Below are positions 1-4,520 of a stretch of DNA of 5,710 nt, piece by piece. The translations under genes were made by a program, and so were the position numbers. The notes under the pieces were generated by a model. That model had not been told where the DNA came from and did no database searches. It was given only the letters and a program-made list of their open reading frames with translations. Numbering within the stretch: the stretch's first letter is position 1; each line of letters starts with the position of its first letter. The DNA lies in contig DAOVTU010000234.1 in NCBI GenBank assembly GCA_030632925.1, positions 1 to 5,710 of the forward strand, written 5' to 3'. Source of the DNA: Candidatus Krumholzibacteriia bacterium (GTDB lineage: Bacteria; Krumholzibacteriota; Krumholzibacteriia; LZORAL124-64-63).

Positions 1-402
1 GAGGAAGCGCTCCACGCGGCCAATACCGCCGGGCTCGCGACCCTTGTCCGGCTTGTTCAGCGTGCAAACCATTTCGCACTGGTCTTCCTGGGGGCAAACC
101 CGGCCACAGATGGCGGGCAGGAAGTTCTTCTCTTTGATCTTCCGCAGGGCACCTTCGAAATCCTTCTTGCCGACCAGTTGCAGAAAGGCCGGAATATCAA
201 TGCCCACCGGGCAACCGGCGATGCAGGGTTTGGTCTTGCAGTCGATGCAGCGCAAGGCTTCCTGGTGTGCTTCATCTTCGGTGTATCCGAGAGGCACTTC
301 TTCGAAGTTCATGATCCGGTCCATGGGAGCCTGCTCGCGCATGGGCACCTTGGTTTTGGACTTGTTGATGACCTTCTTCGGCTTCTTGACGTCGTCAGAC
401 AT
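1..402 (-). CDS. gltA: NADPH-dependent glutamate synthase small-subunit family / Nfn large subunit (NfnB), N-terminal 134 residues, partial
   Basis: Starts at ATG 402-400 and runs off the left edge after exactly 134 codons; about 70% of the usual ~460-residue protein is missing. Two cysteine sets typical of the N-terminal iron-sulfur domain of the GltD/GltA/NfnB family are visible: C52-x2-C55-x4-C60-x3-C64 followed by PVGIDIPAF, and C99-x3-C103-x5-C109-x3-C113. These are expected to hold two [4Fe-4S] clusters ahead of the FAD and NADPH domains, which lie outside the window. The start is supported by AAGGAG overlapping the nfnA stop codon (TAAGGAG, then 8 nt to ATG), so translation is probably coupled. 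Directly after nfnA, the protein is best read as the large subunit of NADH-dependent reduced ferredoxin:NADP+ oxidoreductase, the cytoplasmic flavin-based electron-bifurcating NfnAB complex. Automatic annotation usually calls it glutamate synthase small subunit. The family is certain; the Nfn role is inferred from the neighbour. Confidence 0.93.
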   Translation of the reverse strand, partial: MSDDVKKPKKVINKSKTKVPMREQAPMDRIMNFEEVPLGYTEDEAHQEALRCIDCKTKPCIAGCPVGIDIPAFLQLVGKKDFEGALRKIKEKNFLPAICGRVCPQEDQCEMVCTLNKPDKGREPGGIGRVERFL

Positions 403-414
403 GGTGGTCTCTCC

Positions 415-1296
415 TTACCCGTTGTTGCCAAGGTTGCGGCTGTCCAGTTTGTCGGCGGCTTCTTCCATCTTGCAGCGGTGGTAACTGTCGCTCGCCGCGC
501 GCTCTTCGGGCTGGTAGTAGGCCAACCGGGTAATCAACTCGTCAAAGTCCACTTCATGTCCGTTGAACTCGGGGCCTTCAACGCAAGCGAAGCGGGTCTT
601 GCCGCCGACCGTGACGCGACAGGCGCCGCACATGCCGGTGCCGTCGACCATGATCGGATTCAACGAAGCCTGGGTCGGGATGCCGTGGGGCTCAGTCGTC
701 TTGCAGACAAACTTCATCATGACGACCGGACCAATGGTGATCACTTCGTCGATCTTCTCGCCTTCTTCGATCAGATCTTCGAGGGCGTGGGTGACCATGC
801 CCTTGCGGCCGTAGCTGCCATCGTCCGTCGTGGTGATGGTCATGTCGGCGAGGCTCATGATTTCCTCTTCGAGGATGAGCAATTCCTTGTTCCGGGCGCC
901 GAGAATGGCGATGACCTTGTTGCCGGCTTCCTTGAGCGCCTGCACCTGGGGCCAGACCACGGCGTTGCCGATGCCGCCACCAACACAGACGACGGTCTTG
1001 TCAGTGGGGATGTCGGTGGCCTTGCCCAAAGGGCCAGCCAGATCGAGGATCTCGTCGCCCACATTCAACGCGCCCAGCATGGCGGTCGTTTTACCAACTT
1101 CCTGGAAAACCAGGGTAATGGTGCCTTTTTCGGGGTTGCGGTTGGCGATGGTCAGGGGAATGCGTTCCCCTTCATCGTTGACCCGCAGGATGATGAACTG
1201 ACCCGCTTTGCCACGTTTGGCAATATGGTCGGCCTCGATCTCGAAGAGCATGGTCTTCGGGGCGAGTTCCTTGGTGTAGACGATCTTGTTCCCCAC
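415..1296 (-). CDS. nfnA: Sulfide/dihydroorotate dehydrogenase-like FAD/NAD-binding protein, Nfn small subunit (NfnA)
   Basis: A 293-residue protein of the ferredoxin-NADP reductase superfamily (PyrK/SudB/NfnA group), full length for the family. Visible parts, in order: an N-terminal FAD-binding barrel with the flavin motif RIPLT (residues 45-49); an NAD(H)-binding domain opening with the glycine-rich VGGGIGN (105-111); and a C-terminal [2Fe-2S] site, MCGACR...FAC, with C223, C226 and C238 plus a nearby D218. In known NfnA an Asp is reported as the fourth cluster ligand, and D218 fits. In the complex this subunit oxidises NADH and passes electrons towards the bifurcating FAD in NfnB. The start is GTG at 1296-1294, preceded by AAGGAG (1308-1303) with a 6-nt spacer. 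It is the first gene of a two-gene operon with gltA/nfnB, 12 nt apart. A Fur-box-like palindrome lies about 90-110 nt upstream. Alternative labels are hydrogenase/sulfur reductase or PyrK-like subunit; the NfnB-type partner favours NfnA. Confidence 0.92.
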   Translation of the reverse strand: MGNKIVYTKELAPKTMLFEIEADHIAKRGKAGQFIILRVNDEGERIPLTIANRNPEKGTITLVFQEVGKTTAMLGALNVGDEILDLAGPLGKATDIPTDKTVVCVGGGIGNAVVWPQVQALKEAGNKVIAILGARNKELLILEEEIMSLADMTITTTDDGSYGRKGMVTHALEDLIEEGEKIDEVITIGPVVMMKFVCKTTEPHGIPTQASLNPIMVDGTGMCGACRVTVGGKTRFACVEGPEFNGHEVDFDELITRLAYYQPEERAASDSYHRCKMEEAADKLDSRNLGNNG

Positions 1297-1384
1297 AGGT
1301 AGCTCCTTGCGAAGGGTGGAGTTGGTAGAGGTTTAACAGGGTGAAATGTAGTTTCCAGCGGGTGTGAAGCAAGAGGAAAAAGGG

Positions 1385-1405
1385 TGATAATGATTTGTAT
1401 TATCA
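1385..1405. promoter_or_regulatory. Fur-family box-like operator
   Basis: A 21-bp site with perfect inverted 7-mers, TGATAAT-N7-ATTATCA. On the minus strand the inner 19 bp match the classical Fur consensus at 16 of 19 positions, the only differences being three adjacent bases (positions 7-9). This fits the model of two overlapping 7-1-7 half-site pairs. It overlaps the candidate -10 and start point of nfnA, where repression would be expected. Which Fur-family member binds (Fur, Zur, PerR or another) cannot be told from the site. Confidence 0.5.
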
Positions 1406-1426
1406 AGACTTAGCGGGTTTTGAGAA
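1399..1426 (-). promoter_or_regulatory. Candidate sigma70-type promoter of the nfnA-gltA operon
   Basis: Reading the minus strand, TTCTCA (1426-1421; 4/6 to TTGACA) and GATAAT (1404-1399; 5/6 to TATAAT) are separated by 16 nt, which would start transcription near 1392, about 95 nt before the GTG start. The -10 hexamer lies inside the Fur-like palindrome. The pattern match alone is modest; the coincidence with an operator-like site in the right place adds some weight. Confidence 0.4.
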
Positions 1427-1427
1427 T

Positions 1428-1519
1428 AGGTTAAAAAAAAGGGCTGCACTGGATCCGGAACGGGCCGCGGGGGGAGCGCTGCGCCATTCAGTGGATTTCC
1501 GTGTCAGCCCTTTTAAACC
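1428..1519. other. Long imperfect hairpin with A/T tracts, terminator-like on the minus strand
   Basis: GGGCTG (1441-1446) pairs with CAGCCC (1505-1510). Outward the stem extends through A-tract/TTTT and GGTT/AACC. Inward it continues as CAC/GTG, GG/CC and ATCC/GGAT with small bulges, about 15 GC-rich base pairs in all. On the minus strand the stem is followed directly by eight Ts (1440-1433), the form of a Rho-independent terminator that would insulate the nfnA promoter from upstream minus-strand transcription. On the plus strand only TTTT follows. The loop is long (about 35 nt), unlike a typical terminator, so a structured RNA is an alternative. Confidence 0.45.
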
Positions 1520-1520
1520 T

Positions 1521-1535
1521 CTGGCAATTTGCCAG
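1521..1535. repeat. 15-bp perfect palindrome CTGGCAA-T-TTGCCAG
   Basis: Two perfect inverted 7-mers flank a single central T in the nfnA-folE intergenic region, just after the long hairpin. The size and symmetry are those of an operator for a dimeric regulator, but I recognise no family. It lies about 70 bp upstream of the candidate folE -35 box. Confidence 0.4.
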
Positions 1536-1555
1536 TTCGAAGAAGGTTCAGACGG

Positions 1556-1586
1556 GGTACTGCACCTTTTGTGCCGTCGCGGTACC
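1556..1586 (+). other. Two-tier hairpin in the nfnA-folE intergenic region
   Basis: GGTAC (1556-1560) pairs with GTACC (1582-1586), enclosing a second perfect stem GCAC-CTTTT-GTGC (1562-1574). It could fold in RNA or be a DNA-level element. It lies upstream of the candidate folE promoter, so it may not be part of the folE mRNA. Confidence 0.3.
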
Positions 1587-1604
1587 GATCGCGCTGACCA
1601 AAGC

Positions 1605-1632
1605 TTGACGGTCGCCAAATGTGCCCTATCGT
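1605..1632 (+). promoter_or_regulatory. Candidate sigma70-type promoter of folE
   Basis: TTGACG (1605-1610, 5/6) and TATCGT (1627-1632, 4/6) have a 16-nt spacer, predicting a start near 1639 and a leader of about 120 nt before the folE ATG. The -35 hexamer is the same as in the rplU promoter candidate of this window. The -10 is mediocre. Confidence 0.4.
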
Positions 1633-1634
1633 TG

Positions 1635-1664
1635 GGCAATCCCTGAATGGGGGCCCTTTTTTTT
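1635..1664 (+). terminator. Terminator-like hairpin plus T8 upstream of folE
   Basis: GGGC (1635-1638) can pair with GCCC (1653-1656), with an inner CCC/GGG pairing, and eight Ts follow (1657-1664). This has Rho-independent terminator form but sits about 100 nt before the folE start with no plus-strand gene ahead of it. It may end a short unannotated RNA, act as a folE attenuator, or be incidental: if transcription starts near 1639, as the promoter candidate suggests, the first stem strand is lost. The GCCC-T8 also forms a perfect 12-bp inverted repeat with A8-GGGC at 1433-1444. Confidence 0.3.
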
Positions 1665-1760
1665 CGGCGCGGGCAGAACTTCCCCGCCGGCAACCCCGGA
1701 AGACGGTTGCACTGTGCAAGACACACTATGCAAGACATCCGGCAGCAAGCAGGAGAAATG

Positions 1761-2315
1761 ATGGAAAAGCTGATCCACCAGATGCTGGTTGAACTGGGCG
1801 AAGACCCCGAGCGCGAAGGCCTCGTCAAGACCCCCGAACGGGTGGCGCGGGCCTGGGGCGATATCACCGCCGGTTATGATCAGGACCCGGGCGAGATGGT
1901 GCGCAGCGCCCTGTTCGAAGCCGAAGGCAAAGAGATGATCGTCATCAACGACATTGATTTCTTCAGCGTCTGCGAACACCACATGCTGCCATTCTTTGGC
2001 AAAGCCCACGTGGCGTACATCCCCGGCAAGAAAATCGTCGGCCTCTCGAAGATTGCCCGCGTGGTGGAGGCCTATGCCCGCCGCCTGCAGGTGCAGGAAC
2101 GCATGACGGCGCAGATCGCCACTTGTCTCATGGACAACCTTGAGCCACTCGGTGTTGCGGTGGTTCTGAAGGCTCAGCATCTGTGCATGATGATGCGGGG
2201 GATTCAGAAGCAGAATTCGCATGCCGTTACGTCTGAGATGTTGGGGTGCTTTAAGAATGATCCCAAGACTCGTGGGGAGTTTCTGACTTTGATTCGTCAG
2301 AAGCCTTGGGAGTAA
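1761..2315 (+). CDS. folE: GTP cyclohydrolase I (FolE)
   Basis: Cytosolic homodecameric zinc enzyme converting GTP to 7,8-dihydroneopterin triphosphate, the first step of folate (and queuosine/biopterin) synthesis. The 184 residues match the short bacterial form. Zinc ligands are in place: C71 and H74 in the CEHH motif, and C142 in QHLCMMMRG. GEDPEREGL (13-21), KAHVAYIP (81-88), GLSKIAR (94-100) and QVQER (110-114) are family signatures. ATG 1761 is chosen because AGGAG (1751-1755) lies 5 nt before it. ATG 1758 would be only 2 nt from that site, and ATG 1728 (195 residues) has no visible ribosome binding site, although it would make the N-terminus closer in length to some homologues. The gene is monocistronic, convergent with trxB, and its stop is 2 nt before a large palindrome. 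From about residue 131 onward, codons switch from C-ending to T-ending, unlike the first part. Confidence 0.95.
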   Translation: MEKLIHQMLVELGEDPEREGLVKTPERVARAWGDITAGYDQDPGEMVRSALFEAEGKEMIVINDIDFFSVCEHHMLPFFGKAHVAYIPGKKIVGLSKIARVVEAYARRLQVQERMTAQIATCLMDNLEPLGVAVVLKAQHLCMMMRGIQKQNSHAVTSEMLGCFKNDPKTRGEFLTLIRQKPWE

Positions 2316-2317
2316 GA

Positions 2318-2400
2318 GGGGCGCGGGAGCGATACATAGGTCCGTCCCCTGCTTAGGAAGATATGCGCGTGGACGGACCTATGTATCACTCCCGCGCCCC
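2318..2400. repeat. Large palindrome P1: 30-bp arms, 23-nt loop, REP/MITE-like
   Basis: Left arm 2318-2347 and right arm 2371-2400 are inverted copies matching at 29 of 30 positions (only C2330/A2388 differ). They read GGGGCGCGGGAG inward to GGTCCGTCC. The 23-nt loop (2348-2370) begins CCTGCTTAGG, itself a small hairpin, and contains ATGCGC near its end. There is no T-run on either side, so it is not a standard intrinsic terminator. It begins 2 nt after the folE stop. A long arm with a fixed loop suggests a mobile palindromic element of the REP/MITE type, perhaps moved by a Y1 (IS200/RAYT-like) transposase encoded elsewhere; the transposase link is inference. Confidence 0.75.
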
Positions 2401-2425
2401 GGACCGGCGGCACACGAATGCGTCC

Positions 2426-2451
2426 GTTCCTGCCCCCGTTGGGGGTGGAAC
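2426..2451. repeat. GC-rich hairpin GTTCC-tg-CCCCC-gtt-GGGGG-t-GGAAC
   Basis: Two nested perfect stems (GTTCC/GGAAC outside, CCCCC/GGGGG inside) lie within the folE-trxB island, between P1 and P2. No T-run follows on either strand. It is a further palindromic unit in a region dense with them; its role is unknown. Confidence 0.5.
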
Positions 2452-2611
2452 CTGCACCACTACCTTCACCCACCAACTCAAGTATGGGCTGAACCTCGTC
2501 CACCTGCACACAATCCCAAACGCCGCCTGAATCTCCGTGGAACGCCCCCATGAACGCCTCTAACTCTTTCAAAGTGGTGGGGGCTTTGCTCTCGTCTACG
2601 GCGGCATAGCA

Positions 2612-2644
2612 GTAGCCCGTTCCTGACACCGCGGGTTTAGCTAC
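2612..2644. repeat. Hairpin with GTAGC/GCTAC ends, REP-like
   Basis: GTAGC (2612-2616) pairs with GCTAC (2640-2644), and CCCG with CGGG inside, leaving a TTTA bulge. GTAG at the 5' end followed by a stem is the layout of classical REP sequences, and the nearby palindrome P2 also has GTAG ends. The small size makes chance formation possible. Confidence 0.3.
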
Positions 2645-2701
2645 CGGGGCCTTTGTCTGAGGGTGGCGATGGTTGCGCAAGCTCGCACGTGAAAGCGGTT
2701 G

Positions 2702-2818
2702 GTAGGCGGCGACAGCCTTCCCCACATATACAAATACGCCCCGGAACAGCGCATCGCGAAGCGCTAAGCAGTTCCGGGGCGTATTTGTATATGTGGGGAA
2801 AGCCCTGTCGCCTCCTAC
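2702..2818. repeat. Large palindrome P2: 30-bp perfect core arms with GTAG outer ends, BIME/REP-like
   Basis: Core arms 2718-2747 and 2771-2800 are perfect 30-bp inverted copies (TTCCCCACATATAC...CCCCGGAAC) around a 23-nt loop (2748-2770). After a small asymmetric bulge (CC versus AGCC), outer 14-mers 2702-2715 and 2805-2818 match inversely at 13 of 14 positions and both begin GTAGG, giving GTAG at the 5' end of each strand. Two head-to-head GTAG-headed units are the known layout of BIMEs, spread by RAYT-type Y1 transposases. On the minus strand the loop begins TGCTTAG and ends near ATGCGC, as the P1 loop does on the plus strand. The GTAG on the right supplies the TAG stop codon of trxB. No T-run follows. 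Confidence 0.75.
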
Positions 2819-3756
2819 AGCCCATTTTCCCCTAACCAGCGCTCGGATTCCATAGCCGCCATGCAGCCGGTCCCCGCCGAGGTGATCGCCTGGCGGTAGA
2901 AGTGATCCTGCACATCACCACAGGCGAAGATGCCCTCGACGTTGGTCGAAGTGCGGTCGGCGTTGGTGATCAGGTAGCCGTTTTCGTCCATGGTCAGTTG
3001 GCCGCCCAGGAACTGGGTGTTGGGGGTGTGGCCGATGGCGATGAAGCAGCCTGAGACTGCCAGGTCGCGCTTCTCGCCGTTGACGGTGTCCAGCAGGGTG
3101 ACGGCCACCAGGTTGCCGTTCTCATCGGGCACGTACTTGTCGATGGTGCTGTTCCAGGCCATTTCGATTTTGGGGTGGGCCAGGGCCCGGTCCTGCATGA
3201 TCTTCGAGCCGCGCAGCTCATCCCGGCGGTGCACCAGGGTGACCTTGGTGGCGAAGTTCGTCAGGTAGATCGCTTCTTCAAGTGCGGTGTCGCCACCGCC
3301 GACCACAGCGATTTCCTGATCGCGGAAGAAGAAGCCGTCGCAGGTGGCGCAGGCACTCAGGCCCTTGCCGAAGAAATCTTCTTCGCCGGGCAGGCCCAAC
3401 CAGCGGGCGGTGCTGCCTGAGGCGATGATCACCGAGGGTACTGAATACTCGCCGGCGTTGGTGGTGACCTTGAAAGGTCGGCTGGACATGTCGATGGAAG
3501 TGACCGTCTCGCCCTTGATCTCGGTGCCGAAGCGTTCGGCCTGGGCGCGGAACTTCATCATCAGTTCGGGGCCGTCGATGCCATCAGGGAAGGCGGGGTA
3601 GTTTTCGACTTCGGTGGTGATGGTCAACTGGCCACCGGGCTGTTCGCCTTCGAACAGGAGATTGGGGATATTGGCCCGGCCAAGGTAAATGCCGGCCGTG
3701 TATCCGGCCGGACCGGAACCGACGATGATGACTTTGGGTTCTTTTTGATCGCTCAT
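2815..3756 (-). CDS. trxB: Thioredoxin-disulfide reductase
   Basis: Cytosolic homodimeric FAD enzyme that reduces thioredoxin with NADPH. The 313 residues are the normal low-molecular-weight TrxB length. Visible: the FAD dinucleotide motif GSGPAGYTAGIYLGRA (13-28); QPGGQL (39-44); the redox-active C136-A-T-C139; the NADPH domain with VGGGDTALEEA (152-162) and HRRDELR (176-182), whose arginines read the 2'-phosphate; and the C-terminal FAD contact ACGDVQD (278-284) plus RQAITSAGTGCMAA (288-301). ATG 3756-3754 is preferred: AAGAGAG lies 9 nt upstream on the minus strand. A TTG two codons earlier is too close to that site. The gene appears monocistronic, divergent from rplU and convergent with folE. 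Its TAG stop falls in the outer GTAG of palindrome P2, so that insertion abuts or has slightly altered the 3' end; the C-terminus ERWLGENGL still looks normal. Confidence 0.96.
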   Translation of the reverse strand: MSDQKEPKVIIVGSGPAGYTAGIYLGRANIPNLLFEGEQPGGQLTITTEVENYPAFPDGIDGPELMMKFRAQAERFGTEIKGETVTSIDMSSRPFKVTTNAGEYSVPSVIIASGSTARWLGLPGEEDFFGKGLSACATCDGFFFRDQEIAVVGGGDTALEEAIYLTNFATKVTLVHRRDELRGSKIMQDRALAHPKIEMAWNSTIDKYVPDENGNLVAVTLLDTVNGEKRDLAVSGCFIAIGHTPNTQFLGGQLTMDENGYLITNADRTSTNVEGIFACGDVQDHFYRQAITSAGTGCMAAMESERWLGENGL

Positions 3757-3801
3757 ATTCAAACACTCTCTTGTTTGCCCGGAAAACCCCGGAAAGGCCT
3801 T

Positions 3802-3826
3802 GGGAAAGGATAATCTTAGCTTTCCC
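3802..3826. repeat. Inverted repeat GGGAAAG-N11-CTTTCCC in the trxB leader
   Basis: Perfect 7-bp arms with an 11-nt AT-rich loop, between the trxB promoter candidate and its start codon. It may be a leader hairpin or a dimeric operator. The spacing equals that of TTTCCCG-N11-CGGGAAA at 3898-3922. Confidence 0.4.
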
Positions 3827-3846
3827 CGGTTATTTGCATGCCCGAT

Positions 3847-3874
3847 ACACTACGATGATCCCTCAGGATGTCAA
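3847..3874 (-). promoter_or_regulatory. Candidate promoter of trxB
   Basis: On the minus strand a perfect TTGACA (3874-3869) is followed after 16 nt by TAGTGT (3852-3847, 3/6). Using a longer spacer, GTGTAT (18 nt) is another possible -10. The -35 is strong and the -10 weak. The leader to the trxB ATG would be roughly 85 nt. Confidence 0.4.
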
Positions 3875-3897
3875 CCAACGACGTGCAGGGGAGGGGA

Positions 3898-3922
3898 TTT
3901 CCCGGTTATTTTAGACGGGAAA
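3898..3922. promoter_or_regulatory. Palindrome TTTCCCG-N11-CGGGAAA abutting the rplU -35
   Basis: Perfect 7-bp inverted arms with an 11-nt AT-rich centre end 2 nt before the rplU -35 hexamer, a position suited to an activator or repressor site. The stretch TTTCCCGGTTATTT here is nearly repeated in the same direction at 3821-3835. The regulator is unknown. Confidence 0.35.
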
Positions 3923-3924
3923 CC

Positions 3925-3954
3925 TTGACGAAACCCCCTTCAAGTACTTATTAT
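3925..3954 (+). promoter_or_regulatory. Promoter of the rplU-rpmA operon
   Basis: TTGACG (3925-3930, 5/6) and TATTAT (3949-3954, 5/6) are separated by 18 nt, within an otherwise gene-free stretch upstream of rplU. This is the best sigma70-type match in the window, as expected for a ribosomal protein operon. The start would be near 3961, giving a leader of about 200 nt. Confidence 0.6.
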
Positions 3955-3960
3955 ACCCGC

Positions 3961-4159
3961 TTGCCAAACGAATCCGGGCCGATGCATCATTAAGGTGCAG
4001 GTCCTGACGGACGTTTTTGTGCGTCCGCTACTCGGGCCGCGTTTGCTGAATTGAAGCGCCCGCTCTGATTAATTCAGAGCCTGGCTGATCGATTAGAGCT
4101 TGTTGAATTAGAGCTTGGCCCAAATGACAAAGCCTGCCAATGGCTGGGGAGTATTAGCA
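3961..4159 (+). other. Structured 5' leader of rplU
   Basis: About 200 nt of presumed untranslated leader. It contains a hairpin CGGACG-N8-CGTCCG (4008-4027) with a U-rich loop, a strong hairpin GCTCTGA-TTAAT-TCAGAGC (4062-4080), and an 11-bp direct repeat ATTAGAGCTTG at 4092-4102 and 4107-4117. Autogenous leaders are known upstream of rplU in several bacterial groups. I cannot match this one to a named family, so a regulatory role is inferred only from length and structure. The ribosome binding site GGGGAG (4146-4151) lies at the end. Confidence 0.4.
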
Positions 4160-4471
4160 ATGTACGCCGTCGTGAAAATCAAGAACCAGCAGTACCGGGT
4201 CGCTCCCGACGCCACGGTTCAGGTGCCCCTGTTGGACAGTGAGGTCGGCGCGAGCCTGACCTTCGAGGAAGTTCTCATGTTTGCCGATGGCGACACCATC
4301 AAGGTAGGAACTCCCAATGTCGAGGGCGCCAGCGTCGCTGCCGAGGTTATCAACCACGGTCGCAGCCGGAAAATCGTCGTCTTCAAGAAGAAGCGCCGTA
4401 AGAATTACCGTCGCAAGAACGGACATCGTCAGATGTTCACCGAGATCAAGATCACCGGCATCACCGGTTAA
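4160..4471 (+). CDS. rplU: 50S ribosomal protein L21
   Basis: 103 residues, the standard bL21 length, binding 23S rRNA in the large subunit. The N-terminus MYAVVKIKNQQYRV corresponds to the family's MYAIIKTGGKQYRV, with an unusual KNQ in place of the common GGK. The centre has EVLMFADGD and VGTPNVEGASV (49-59). The basic rRNA-binding signature FKKKRRKNYRRKNGHRQ lies at 75-91. ATG 4160 is preferred over an in-frame ATG at 4115: the shorter product fits the family, and GGGGAG lies 8 nt upstream. It is the first gene of the conserved rplU-rpmA pair. Confidence 0.97.
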   Translation: MYAVVKIKNQQYRVAPDATVQVPLLDSEVGASLTFEEVLMFADGDTIKVGTPNVEGASVAAEVINHGRSRKIVVFKKKRRKNYRRKNGHRQMFTEIKITGITG

Positions 4472-4482
4472 AGATTTTCAGA

Positions 4483-4498
4483 GAACGTTCGAACGTTC
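4483..4498. repeat. 16-bp perfect palindrome GAACGTTC-GAACGTTC between rplU and rpmA
   Basis: A tandem duplication of the 8-bp palindrome GAACGTTC, itself forming a 16-bp palindrome, lies in the 49-nt gap between the two genes, 10 nt before the rpmA ribosome binding site. It may form a small mRNA hairpin that tunes rpmA translation or stability. The spacing is wrong for a LexA box. Confidence 0.45.
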
Positions 4499-4520
4499 AG
4501 AGAAATTAGAGGAGTGAACG

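Larger units (their letters stand above)
2297..2725 (-). other. Unrecognised open reading frame across the palindrome island (possible gene remnant)
   Basis: An open frame of 142 codons begins with GTG 2725, inside the left arm of palindrome P2, reads through all of P1 and stops inside the 3' end of folE. I recognise no family. Residues about 33-83 look protein-like: acidic and aliphatic, with segments TGYCYAAVDESKAPTTLKEL and VWDCVQVDEVQPILEL. Both ends are translated palindrome and look artificial. No convincing ribosome binding site precedes the GTG. The most likely readings are a fragment of an older gene trapped between the two repeats, or an accidental frame. A functional full-length protein is unlikely. 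Confidence 0.2.

Noticed and set aside
178..1302. 374-codon plus-strand open frame opposite nfnA
   Set aside because: It is antisense to nfnA, which has full-length family motifs and a ribosome binding site. The plus-strand translation has the repetitive hydrophobic/Asp-rich look of a complementary-strand shadow in GC-rich DNA.
1395..1646. 83-codon plus-strand frame in the nfnA-folE gap
   Set aside because: It has no ribosome binding site and no recognisable features, and it runs through the Fur-like box and the hairpins.
1428..1664. Known riboswitch or 6S/SRP RNA upstream of folE
   Set aside because: I could not find the conserved cores of preQ1, tetrahydrofolate or other common riboswitches, the SRP apical loop, or a convincing 6S layout. 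Only generic hairpins can be supported by eye.
1647..1760. N-terminal extension of folE from ATG 1647 or ATG 1728
   Set aside because: The 1647 start would translate the GCCC-T8 tract and give a tail unlike the family. ATG 1728 lacks a ribosome binding site, while AGGAG is well placed for ATG 1761.
2318..2818. P1 and P2 as ordinary intrinsic terminators of folE and trxB
   Set aside because: The arms are far longer than terminator stems, the loops are 23 nt, and no T-run follows on either strand. They may still hinder transcription or protect 3' ends.
4115..4159. 15-residue N-terminal extension of L21 from ATG 4115
   Set aside because: L21 proteins begin at MYA-type N-termini, and GGGGAG is correctly spaced for ATG 4160.
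4483..4498. LexA/DinR box
   Set aside because: The palindrome has GAAC and GTTC either adjacent or 8 nt apart, not the 4-nt spacing of the Gram-positive-type LexA site, and its location between two ribosomal protein genes is unsuitable.
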